Source: an uncultured Prevotellaceae bacterium
GTDB taxonomy: Bacteria > Bacteroidota > Bacteroidia > Bacteroidales > Bacteroidaceae
Reading direction: 5' to 3'
Length of the DNA stretch: 14,219 nt
Assembly: GCA_946644025.1 (NCBI GenBank)
Contig: CAMPCG010000036.1
Span: 1 to 14,219, forward strand
The notes beneath the pieces are model-generated. The model saw nothing but the letters and a program-made list of their open reading frames with translations. It was not told the DNA's origin and ran no database searches. Positions 1-5,482 of the stretch are shown piece by piece. The translations under genes were made by a program, and so were the position numbers. How positions within the stretch are numbered: the stretch's first letter is position 1; every line of letters starts with the position of its first letter.

Positions 1-432
1 GATGAGCTGGTCGGCAATCTCGAGGGCCTGCTCGCCGTTGTCGGGCTGCGAGATGTAGAGGTTGTCCACGTCGACACCCAGCTTCTGGGCGTAGAAGCGG
101 TCGAAGGCGTGCTCGGCATCGATGAAGGCGGCGATGCCTCCGGCCTTCTGTGCCTCGGCGATGGCATGGATGGCCAGCGTGGTCTTTCCCGACGACTCGG
201 GACCGAAGATTTCTATGATGCGCCCCTTGGGGTAGCCGCCCACGCCGAGGGCGGCGTTCAGGCCGATGCTGCCCGTGGGGATGACGTCGACATGCTCCGT
301 CTGCTCGTCGCCCATGCGCATGATGCTCCCCTTGCCAAAGTCCTTCTCAATCTTCGACATGGCGGCCTGCAACGCCTTCAGCTTCTCCTGCTGCGGGTTC
401 AGGGCCTCTGTGTTTTCTTCTTTCTTTGCCAT
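1..432 (-). CDS. recA: Recombinase RecA, N-terminal part (runs off the left edge)
   Basis: RecA polymerises on single-stranded DNA, hydrolyses ATP, drives strand exchange in recombinational repair and activates the SOS response. The reading frame starts at the ATG complementary to 430-432 and stays open to base 1, giving 144 codons. The protein begins [15 protein letters not shown] and contains the RecA hallmarks [27 protein letters not shown], the Walker A loop GPESSGKTT and FIDAEHAFD. The C-terminal ATPase core, DNA loops and C-terminal domain lie outside the window. No Shine-Dalgarno site is present, as is normal in Bacteroidota. The gene begins 55 bp after the stop of the GH105 gene on the same strand, and I see no TAnnTTTG promoter between them, so read-through from GH105 is possible. 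Identity is certain; the regulation is inference. Confidence 0.97.
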   Translation of the reverse strand, partial: MAKKEENTEALNPQQEKLKALQAAMSKIEKDFGKGSIMRMGDEQTEHVDVIPTGSIGLNAALGVGGYPKGRIIEIFGPESSGKTTLAIHAIAEAQKAGGIAAFIDAEHAFDRFYAQKLGVDVDNLYISQPDNGEQALEIADQLI

Positions 433-487
433 AATTCTAATTTACTATTTACGATTTACTATTTGACTAATTACTCATTACTCATTA
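433..487. repeat. AT-rich spacer with short direct repeats
   Basis: The spacer between GH105 and recA is made of near-repeats: TTTACTATTTACGATTTACTATTT at its left side and ATTACTCATTACTCATTACTAATTA at its right side (a 7-bp unit, TTACTCA, in tandem). It carries no recognisable hairpin terminator and no TAnnTTTG motif on the minus strand. It looks like low-complexity spacer DNA; similar words occur before rpoZ. Confidence 0.6.
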
Positions 488-1648
488 CTAATTAGATAAG
501 AGCTTGTAGTACTCCGTGGCCCCGAGCAGGAAGCATCCTGTGCCATAGTCCTCGAAGTCGGGTATGCGGGTGTAGCTCAGCGGCTGTCCGGCCGAGGGGT
601 CCTTGCCCGTTCCCTGCATCCATCCGAGGAAGCCGTCGGGATGTACGCAGGTCTTGACCATGCCCTGCCAGGCGCGGTCGGAGGCGGGGCGATATACGTC
701 GGCCTTGAGGTAGCCCTTGTTCATGCCCCAGGCGAAGCCATAGAGGAAGAGGGCCGTGCCGCTGGTCTCGGGCATGGCGTAGTTGGAAGAGACGAGGCTG
801 GGGTTCCACAGCCCGTCCTCGCGCTGGCAGCGCAGCAGTCCCTCGCTCATGAGCATGAAGTCGCGCTTCAGCTCCTTGTACGCCTTTGACTTTTCGGGCA
901 GCAGGTCCATGCAGCGCACCAGGGCGGCGTAGACCCAACCGTTGCCGCGGCTCCAGTAGCACTGCCGGCCGTCGGGCTCCTTGTAGGGCGGCACATAGTC
1001 GGCATCGCGCCACCACAGCCCCTCCTTCACGTTGAAGAGGCCGCCACCACACTCGTTGCGGCTCCAGCGGTACATCTTCATGGCGTGGTCGAGGTATCGC
1101 TTCTCGCCCGTGACGGTGTACATCTGCACGTAGAGCGGCATGGCCATCTGTATGGCGTCAATCCACGTCCACCAGCCGTAGAGCGAGCCGTTCTTCGGGT
1201 TGACGGTCTGCATCTGGTGGTCCAGGTTCTCACGTACATTGTCTATATATTTGCCGCTGACGGCCGTCCACTGGCCCAGCGCCATCTGGCCCAGCTCGAG
1301 GTAGGTCTGGCCGCAGCACTGGTCGTCGGCGTCGCAGGTCTGCGTGCCGTTGCGGGGGGTCCACTTGTGAAACTCGGCCCAGGTGAGGGCGTAGTCCATG
1401 TAGCGCTGCTGAGGGTCGATGCGCTGCAGCGCCATCAGCCCCTCGTAGTAGACGGCGCGGGTCCACAGCGAACTGGGGCGCACCCGCTTCCAGTTGGTGG
1501 GCACGGTGGGGTCTTCATATTTGGCCATGAAATAGTCGTTGGCCAGTCGGGCGGTCTTCAGCACATCGTCGGCCGTCGTCTGCGCCGACGTGATGAGCGA
1601 ACAAAATGTAAAAGCTGCAATGGAAAGTAGTCTTTGAATGGTCATCAT
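488..1648 (-). CDS. Secreted GH105 unsaturated glycuronyl hydrolase
   Basis: Family GH105 enzymes remove the 4,5-unsaturated uronic acid from the non-reducing end of oligosaccharides made by polysaccharide lyases, for example from rhamnogalacturonan or arabinogalactan. The protein is 386 aa with a Sec signal peptide (about residues 1-22, ending ITSA). Family marks are CDADDQCCGQTY (105-116), WIDAIQMAMP (162-171), WSRGNGWVYAAL (232-243) and MPETSGTALFLYGFAWG (292-308). D109 and D164 resemble the two catalytic aspartates described for YteR-like enzymes. I chose the ATG at 1646-1648 because the promoter box lies at 1676-1683; a longer open frame up to 1780 would include the promoter. A second ATG follows directly. 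Its substrate cannot be fixed from sequence, and no polysaccharide lyase or SusC/D pair is in view. Confidence 0.88.
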   Translation of the reverse strand: MMTIQRLLSIAAFTFCSLITSAQTTADDVLKTARLANDYFMAKYEDPTVPTNWKRVRPSSLWTRAVYYEGLMALQRIDPQQRYMDYALTWAEFHKWTPRNGTQTCDADDQCCGQTYLELGQMALGQWTAVSGKYIDNVRENLDHQMQTVNPKNGSLYGWWTWIDAIQMAMPLYVQMYTVTGEKRYLDHAMKMYRWSRNECGGGLFNVKEGLWWRDADYVPPYKEPDGRQCYWSRGNGWVYAALVRCMDLLPEKSKAYKELKRDFMLMSEGLLRCQREDGLWNPSLVSSNYAMPETSGTALFLYGFAWGMNKGYLKADVYRPASDRAWQGMVKTCVHPDGFLGWMQGTGKDPSAGQPLSYTRIPDFEDYGTGCFLLGATEYYKLLSN

Positions 1649-1675
1649 AGCATTATTAAGTATTATTTTACGGCG

Positions 1676-1707
1676 CAAAGATACAACAATTATACGAAAC
1701 AGCCAAA
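1676..1707 (-). promoter_or_regulatory. Promoter of the GH105 gene
   Basis: On the minus strand TATCTTTG (1676-1683) matches the Bacteroidota -7 box TAnnTTTG, with TTTG (1704-1707) 20 nt upstream as the -33 element. The expected start site lies near 1670, giving a leader of about 20-25 nt before the ATG at 1648. Confidence 0.75.
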
Positions 1708-1722
1708 AAATCCCGCAAATTG

Positions 1723-1754
1723 TTTGGCGGTTTCGGGGAAAAGCAGTAATTTTG
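1723..1754 (+). promoter_or_regulatory. Promoter of the aromatic leader / aroG-chorismate mutase transcript
   Basis: TTTG (1723-1726), a 20-nt spacer and TAATTTTG (1747-1754) form a full Bacteroidota promoter. Transcription should start near 1758-1762, about 20-25 nt before the leader-peptide ATG at 1782. It is back to back with the GH105 promoter: the two -33 elements are only 15 bp apart. Confidence 0.78.
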
Positions 1755-1781
1755 CCGCCAGAAACAGAAAGAACTAACATT

Positions 1782-1841
1782 ATGACACATCGGAATGCAT
1801 ACTTTTACGGCTTTTATTATTACTTTGCAGCAAAGTTGTGA
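1782..1841 (+). CDS. Tyr/Phe-rich leader peptide of an aromatic amino acid attenuator
   Basis: This short frame encodes 19 residues, MTHRNAYFYGFYYYFAAKL, then TGA (1839-1841). Residues 7-15 contain five Tyr and three Phe codons with a single Gly between them. Such runs are the hallmark of attenuator leader peptides (compare PheL of enterobacteria, rich in Phe). It starts about 20 nt after a strong promoter and ends 45 nt before an intrinsic terminator. The gene beyond that terminator makes DAHP and then prephenate, the precursor of exactly Tyr and Phe. There is no Trp codon, matching the loss of the Trp branch after chorismate mutase. The peptide itself probably has no function; its translation is the sensor. 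Seen: codons, promoter and terminator. Inferred: the sensing role. Confidence 0.85.
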   Translation: MTHRNAYFYGFYYYFAAKL

Positions 1842-1860
1842 AGCGGTTAGACGTATGCAT
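1795..1860 (+). promoter_or_regulatory. Candidate protector (1:2) stem of the attenuator
   Basis: ATGCATAC (1795-1802, codons 5-7 of the leader peptide) is perfectly complementary to GTATGCAT (1853-1860). The stem would enclose the antiterminator strand at 1838-1846 and so hold it when no ribosome translates. A smaller hairpin, ACTTTG/CAAAGT (1822-1827 with 1831-1836), lies inside it. A ribosome stalled on the Tyr/Phe codons would cover the left arm and open the stem. Confidence 0.55.
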
Positions 1861-1898
1861 ATATTAAGATAATGTAGAAAGAAAAAGCCCCGCTTCAC
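1838..1898 (+). promoter_or_regulatory. Candidate antiterminator (2:3) pairing of the attenuator
   Basis: GTGAAGCGG (1838-1846), which overlaps the leader-peptide stop codon, is a perfect 9-bp complement of CCGCTTCAC (1890-1898), the 5' arm of the terminator. Formation of this helix excludes the terminator. A ribosome that reaches the stop codon (1839-1841) would cover 1838-1846 and let the terminator form; one stalled at about 1812-1823 would leave it free. The position relative to the stop codon is what the classical model requires. Found by eye; not folded computationally. Confidence 0.75.
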
Positions 1899-1926
1899 CA
1901 GATAGTGACAGCGGGGCCGTTTTTTT
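1887..1926 (+). terminator. Intrinsic terminator (attenuator, 3:4 stem)
   Basis: GCCCCGCT (1887-1894) pairs perfectly with AGCGGGGC (1910-1917). The stem continues with TCAC/GTGA (1895-1898 with 1905-1908) past one bulged C, closing a 6-nt loop. A run of seven T (1920-1926) follows two bases later. It lies 166 nt before the aroG start codon and has no gene upstream other than the leader peptide, so it is an attenuator and not a gene-end terminator. Confidence 0.88.
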
Positions 1927-1956
1927 CGACAGAAGGACTTTTTTCGACAGAAGGAC
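1921..1956 (+). repeat. 18-bp perfect tandem duplication after the attenuator
   Basis: TTTTTTCGACAGAAGGAC is present twice head to tail (1921-1938 and 1939-1956). It is followed by two shorter echoes of its AGAAGGAC end (1957-1964 and, as AGAAAGGAC, 1969-1977). The duplicated part includes most of the terminator T-run, so the transcript has a second T-run 18 nt later without its own hairpin. Confidence 0.9.
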
Positions 1957-2014
1957 AGAAGGACATATAGAAAGGACATATATAGTGAACACCATCATTC
2001 TTTTCGTTTATTGT

Positions 2015-2031
2015 GCGGCCTGCGAGGCCGC
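2015..2031 (+). other. Perfect 7-bp GC-rich hairpin in the aroG leader
   Basis: GCGGCCT (2015-2021) and AGGCCGC (2025-2031) form a stem with the 3-nt loop GCG. No T-run follows, so it is not a typical terminator. It lies 61 nt before the aroG ATG and could affect mRNA stability or ribosome access. Role unknown. Confidence 0.55.
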
Positions 2032-2092
2032 CACCGCCAAGTAAAAAGGAAATAGTTATTTCGCTTAACATAATTAACACAAGAACAAAGAA

Positions 2093-3157
2093 ATGGAACT
2101 GGAACTTCAACCCCTGAACTTACCAAGTGACAACGAACGCCCCTTCGTGATTGCCGGCCCGTGCTCGGCCGAGAGCGAGGAGCAAGTGATGAACACCGCC
2201 ATGCAGCTGGCCATGAAGGGCTGCCACAACTTCCGCGCCGGCGTGTGGAAGCCGCGCACGAAGCCCGGCGGCTTCGAGGGCCACGGCGAGAAAGCCCTGC
2301 CATGGATGCAGCGCGTGAAGCAGGAGACGGGCATGAACGTGGCCACCGAGGTGGCTACGCCGCAGCACGTGGAGCTGGCCCTGAAGTACGGCATCGACAT
2401 CCTGTGGGTCGGCGCCCGCACCACGGCCAACCCCTTCGCCATGCAGGCCCTGGCCGACGCCCTGCGCGGCACCGACGTACCCGTCTTCGTGAAGAACCCG
2501 GTGAACCCCGACCTTGAGCTGTGGATAGGAGCCATGGAGCGACTCAACCAGGCCGGCGTGAAACGTCTCGGAGCCATACACCGCGGATTCTCCAGCTACG
2601 AACAGAAGATTTACCGCAACAACCCGCTGTGGCAGGTGCCCATAGAGCTGCGCCGACGGGTGCCCGAGATGCCCATCATCTGCGACCCCAGCCACATAGG
2701 CGGACGGCGCGAACTCATAGCACCGCTATGCCAGCAGGCCATGGACCTGGGGGCCGACGGACTCATCGTCGAGAGCCACTGCGACCCCGACAAGGCATGG
2801 AGCGACGCCAAGCAGCAGGTAACGCCCGACGTGCTCGACTACATCCTCTCGCTGCTCGTCATACGCGACGAACATGCCGCCACAGAGGGAATACACGAGA
2901 TGAGAAAGCAGATAGACGAGCTGGACAACCAGATTATGGACATCCTCGCCAAGCGCATGAAGGTGTGCCGCGAGATAGGCCAGTACAAGAAAGAGCACAA
3001 CATGACCGTGCTGCAGGCCACACGCTACAACGAGATACTCAACAAGCGCGGCGTGCAGGGCTCGCTCAGCGGCATGGCACCAGAGTTCGTGGCCAAGGTC
3101 TTCGAGAGCATACACGAGGAGAGCGTGCGCCAGCAGATGGAAATCATCAACAAGTAG
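2093..3157 (+). CDS. Bifunctional DAHP synthase / chorismate mutase
   Basis: The N-terminal domain condenses phosphoenolpyruvate with erythrose 4-phosphate to DAHP, the first step of the shikimate pathway. The C-terminal domain rearranges chorismate to prephenate, committing it to Phe and Tyr. The protein is 354 aa. DAHP synthase (KDO8P-synthase-like type) marks are GPCSAES (22-28), KPRTKP (53-58), KNP (134-136), H163, DPSH (198-201) and ESHCD (227-231). The AroQ-type mutase spans about 265-354, with R271 in MRKQID, R288, K299/K300 and R311, the positions expected for its active site. The ATG at 2093 gives the usual N-terminus. The gene stands alone: no pheA, tyrA or aminotransferase neighbour is present. 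It is preceded by a Tyr/Phe attenuator, so its expression probably responds to charged tRNA-Tyr/Phe. Cytoplasmic. The fusion is known from Bacteroidota. Confidence 0.95.
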   Translation: MELELQPLNLPSDNERPFVIAGPCSAESEEQVMNTAMQLAMKGCHNFRAGVWKPRTKPGGFEGHGEKALPWMQRVKQETGMNVATEVATPQHVELALKYGIDILWVGARTTANPFAMQALADALRGTDVPVFVKNPVNPDLELWIGAMERLNQAGVKRLGAIHRGFSSYEQKIYRNNPLWQVPIELRRRVPEMPIICDPSHIGGRRELIAPLCQQAMDLGADGLIVESHCDPDKAWSDAKQQVTPDVLDYILSLLVIRDEHAATEGIHEMRKQIDELDNQIMDILAKRMKVCREIGQYKKEHNMTVLQATRYNEILNKRGVQGSLSGMAPEFVAKVFESIHEESVRQQMEIINK

Positions 3158-3221
3158 GGAGCGCAGCGGCACGCGATAAGCAGGCAATAATGGACGGCGG
3201 AAACATTTTTTGAAAGATTTA

Positions 3222-3253
3222 TTTGTGTATGTCGGAAAATAAGCGTAATTTTG
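3222..3253 (+). promoter_or_regulatory. Promoter of the polysaccharide export gene
   Basis: TTTG (3222-3225), a 20-nt spacer and TAATTTTG (3246-3253) give a full Bacteroidota promoter. The start site should lie near 3258-3260, about 20 nt before the ATG at 3280. It starts 64 bp after the aroG stop, so the two genes need not share a transcript. Confidence 0.75.
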
Positions 3254-3279
3254 CACGCAAAAACCAAAACAATATTAAA

Positions 3280-4077
3280 ATGAAGCAGATAAGCAAGATT
3301 ATCCTCCCCCTTCTGGCACTGTTACTGCTTGCCGGTTGCACCAGTCAGAAAGACGTACCCTACTTCCAGAACTCTGCCGACGTAGACCTCTCGCGGTCGC
3401 AGTACCTCTACGACGCGCGCATCATGCCCAAGGACCAGCTCACCATCACCGTCAGCTGTATCGACGACCAGGCTGCCGCTCCCTTCAACATGACCGTGCC
3501 CACGCCCTACTCGCTGTCCACCCGCAGCACCTACTCGCAGCCCATGCTGCAGACCTACCTCGTGGACAACGAAGGTAACATACAGTTCCCCATCGTGGGC
3601 CAGCTGCATGTGGGCGGACTGACCAAGGCCGAGGCCGAGAAAATGATTGAGGCAAAGATAAAGCCCTACATGTCGGTGGCCGAGAAGCCTATCGTCACCG
3701 TGCGCATACCGGGATACCAGATATCGGTCATCGGCGAGGTGGCACGCCCCGGAACGTTCAACGTGTCGCGCGAGAAGATTACCATCCTCGAAGCACTGGC
3801 ACAGGCCGGAGACCTCACCATCTACGGACAGCGTAAGAACGTGCAGCTCATACGCGAGGACTCCACAGGCATGAAGTCCATACACTACTTCGACCTTACC
3901 GATGCCAACATCATCAACTCGCCCTACTTCTACCTGCAGCAGAACGACGTGGTCTATGTCACGCCCAATAAGGTGAAGGCACAGAACTCAAGCGTGGGTA
4001 GCATGACGACGCTCTGGTTCTCGGCAACCTCCATCCTCATCTCGCTCACATCGCTGCTCTACAACATCCTGAAGTAA
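3280..4077 (+). CDS. Wza/BexD-type polysaccharide export outer-membrane lipoprotein
   Basis: Proteins of this family form the outer-membrane channel through which capsular or exopolysaccharide leaves the cell. The protein is 265 aa with a lipoprotein signal peptide whose lipobox LLAGC puts the lipidated Cys at residue 20. A polysaccharide export domain covers about 40-140 and includes YLVDNEGNIQFPIVG (93-107). An SLBB-type domain follows (about 146-200, VIGEVARPGTFNV). The C-terminal helix (about 244-263, WFSATSILISLTSLLYNILK) would be the membrane-spanning helix of the channel ring. I use the ATG at 3280, since the longer open frame from 3223 starts inside the promoter. Usually a tyrosine kinase/co-polymerase gene follows; here an exonuclease III gene does, so this copy is an orphan in the window. 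Confidence 0.9.
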   Translation: MKQISKIILPLLALLLLAGCTSQKDVPYFQNSADVDLSRSQYLYDARIMPKDQLTITVSCIDDQAAAPFNMTVPTPYSLSTRSTYSQPMLQTYLVDNEGNIQFPIVGQLHVGGLTKAEAEKMIEAKIKPYMSVAEKPIVTVRIPGYQISVIGEVARPGTFNVSREKITILEALAQAGDLTIYGQRKNVQLIREDSTGMKSIHYFDLTDANIINSPYFYLQQNDVVYVTPNKVKAQNSSVGSMTTLWFSATSILISLTSLLYNILK

Positions 4078-4093
4078 TTCATTTCAGGGAGTG

Positions 4094-4168
4094 AAAAGGG
4101 AGTGAAAGGGACGATACACTTGCCTTGCAACAGTGCAAATAAAGTATCGTCCCTTTCACTCCCTCTTT
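4094..4168. repeat. 21-bp perfect inverted repeat (long hairpin)
   Basis: GGGAGTGAAAGGGACGATAC (4098-4117) is the exact reverse complement of 4144-4163. A further A-T pair (4097/4164) makes 21 bp, and more pairs follow past one mismatch. The 26-nt interior holds a smaller hairpin, TTGCA/TGCAA (4125-4129 with 4134-4138). It starts 20 bp after the polysaccharide export stop codon and could end that transcript, although the following T content is interrupted by C. Confidence 0.85.
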
Positions 4169-4252
4169 ATTTCCCTTTCACTCCCTCTAAACTCCCTCTA
4201 CACTCCCCTTCACTTCCCTTTTACTTCCCCTTCACTTCCCCTTTACTCCCTT
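4151..4252. repeat. Pyrimidine-rich degenerate tandem repeat before exonuclease III
   Basis: About eight copies of a 10-17 bp unit built on CACTCCC, ACTCCCTCTA, CACTTCCCCTT and similar words run up to 7 nt before the xthA ATG. The plus strand is almost pure C/T with few A. Two complementary units, GGGAGTGAAA, lie on the other side of the hairpin (4087-4110), so several slipped pairings are possible in an RNA. No TAnnTTTG promoter for xthA was found here. Confidence 0.8.
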
Positions 4253-4258
4253 AAAACT

Positions 4259-5008
4259 ATGAAATTCGTCAGTTGGAATGTCAACGGCCTCCGCGCCTGC
4301 GAAGGAAAGGGTTTCAGCAACACATTTCGTCTTCTGGACGCAGACTTCTTCTGCCTCCAGGAGACGAAAATGCAACCAGGACAGCTCGACCTGAACTTTG
4401 AGGGCTACGAGAGCTACTGGAACTCGGCCGACAAGCGAGGCTATAGCGGCACGGCCATCTTCACTCGCCACAAGCCCCTCAGCGTCGTGATGGGCATGGG
4501 CATCGATGAGCACGACCACGAGGGACGCGTCATCACCCTGGAGATGCCCGACTTTTACCTTGTCAATGTCTACACCCCCAACTCGCAAGACGGGCTGAAA
4601 CGGCTGGAATACCGCATGACGTGGGACGACGACTTCCGCAGCTACCTCAAAAGGCTCGACCAGCAGAAGCCCGTCATCGTCTGCGGAGACATGAACGTGG
4701 CCCACGAGGAGATTGACATCAAGAACCCCAAGAGCAACCGCCGCAACGCCGGCTTCACCGACGAGGAGCGCGCGAAATTCAGCACGCTGCTCGACAGCGG
4801 ATTCACCGACACCTTCCGGCAGCTGCACCCCGAAGAGGTGTGCTACTCCTGGTGGTCATACCGTTTCCAGGCCCGGGAGAAGAACGCCGGCTGGCGCATA
4901 GACTATTTCCTCGTCAGCAACCGTCTGCAGACGGCCGTCAGCAGCGCGTCCATCCACACCGACATCTTCGGCAGCGACCACTGCCCCGTAGCGCTGACCG
5001 TCAATTAG
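4259..5008 (+). CDS. xthA: Exodeoxyribonuclease III / AP endonuclease
   Basis: This enzyme cuts DNA at abasic sites and has 3'-5' exonuclease and 3'-phosphatase activity in base excision repair. The protein is 249 aa, near the usual 250-270. Motifs in order: SWNVNG (5-10, N7), LQETKM (33-38, E35, metal ligand), GYSGTAIFTR (61-70), NVYTPNS (103-109, Y105), GDMNVAH (143-149, D144/N146), GWRIDYFLVS (211-220, D215) and GSDHCPV (238-244, D240/H241). All catalytic positions are intact. The ATG at 4259 gives the family N-terminus MKFVSWNVNG. An open frame extends 42 codons upstream but only translates the pyrimidine repeat. The stop codon overlaps that of the convergent gene by 3 bases, with the two genes sharing 4 bp. 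Confidence 0.95.
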   Translation: MKFVSWNVNGLRACEGKGFSNTFRLLDADFFCLQETKMQPGQLDLNFEGYESYWNSADKRGYSGTAIFTRHKPLSVVMGMGIDEHDHEGRVITLEMPDFYLVNVYTPNSQDGLKRLEYRMTWDDDFRSYLKRLDQQKPVIVCGDMNVAHEEIDIKNPKSNRRNAGFTDEERAKFSTLLDSGFTDTFRQLHPEEVCYSWWSYRFQAREKNAGWRIDYFLVSNRLQTAVSSASIHTDIFGSDHCPVALTVN

Positions 5009-5451
5009 TCGGCTGCCTTCTCCTCGGGAGCAGACGTCTCGGCCTCACAACGCTCCATCGAAGGGAAGACGAAAGGCAAGGCCAGCGCGGTGACAACGGC
5101 AAGATAGCCGAAAGCCGGCTCATAGCCCAGCATATAATATAATAAGGTGTTGCCGATGAGCACATCGCCAAGCATCGTGAGGCGCAGTATGCCCCACTTC
5201 CTTAGTGCGGGAGCCTTGCGCTCCTGCAGGTCGGCTTTCACCTTGGGAAAGCTGAAAAGCTTGAGCGACAGCGGCAACACGGCAAACGTAATCAGGGTGG
5301 CCACCGTCTGAAGCACGAACCGCGGCTGGTCTGACAGGCCGGAGAACACGGCAAGGTCAAAGGCCATACACTCTCCGCAGACATACAGCCCCGCTGCAAT
5401 GGAGCAAATCAGCACAAACAGCACCATAAGGATGTCTCTTGTCTCTTTCAT
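5005..5451 (-). CDS. Small multi-pass membrane protein, function unknown
   Basis: I do not recognise a named family. The 148-aa protein has four hydrophobic segments (about 7-26, 46-66, 88-108 and 112-130), a short charged loop (69-86, KVKADLQERKAPALRKWG) and an acidic hydrophilic tail (131-148). It starts 31 nt after the recR stop on the same strand and is probably the last gene of that operon. Its end overlaps the convergent xthA by 4 bp (TTAG at 5005-5008). The compact four-helix layout with no charged catalytic motif suggests a structural or accessory inner-membrane protein; this is only an inference. Confidence 0.8.
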   Translation of the reverse strand: MKETRDILMVLFVLICSIAAGLYVCGECMAFDLAVFSGLSDQPRFVLQTVATLITFAVLPLSLKLFSFPKVKADLQERKAPALRKWGILRLTMLGDVLIGNTLLYYMLGYEPAFGYLAVVTALALPFVFPSMERCEAETSAPEEKAAD

Positions 5452-5482
5452 ATCCTATTTCCTCAATTAGAATTATCACTGA

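Noticed and set aside
1649..1780. N-terminal extension of the GH105 frame by 44 codons
   Set aside because: It would cross the promoter (1676-1707), and the internal ATG at 1646-1648 gives a clean signal peptide.
1758..2092. T-box or metabolite riboswitch in the aroG leader
   Set aside because: No T-box consensus was seen, T-boxes are not expected in this phylum, and the translated Tyr/Phe frame explains the terminator better.
2521..3213. 230-codon frame overlapping aroG-chorismate mutase in another frame
   Set aside because: Arg/His/Pro-rich out-of-frame reading of a certain gene.
3223..3279. N-terminal extension of the polysaccharide export protein by 19 codons
   Set aside because: It begins in the -33 element; the ATG at 3280 starts a proper lipoprotein signal peptide.
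4115..4122. TACACTTG as a -7 box for xthA
   Set aside because: One mismatch to TAnnTTTG, lies inside the long hairpin, and no TTTG stands about 20 nt upstream.
4133..4258. N-terminal extension of exonuclease III by 42 codons
   Set aside because: It only translates the pyrimidine repeat into Ser/Leu/Pro; the family N-terminus starts at 4259.
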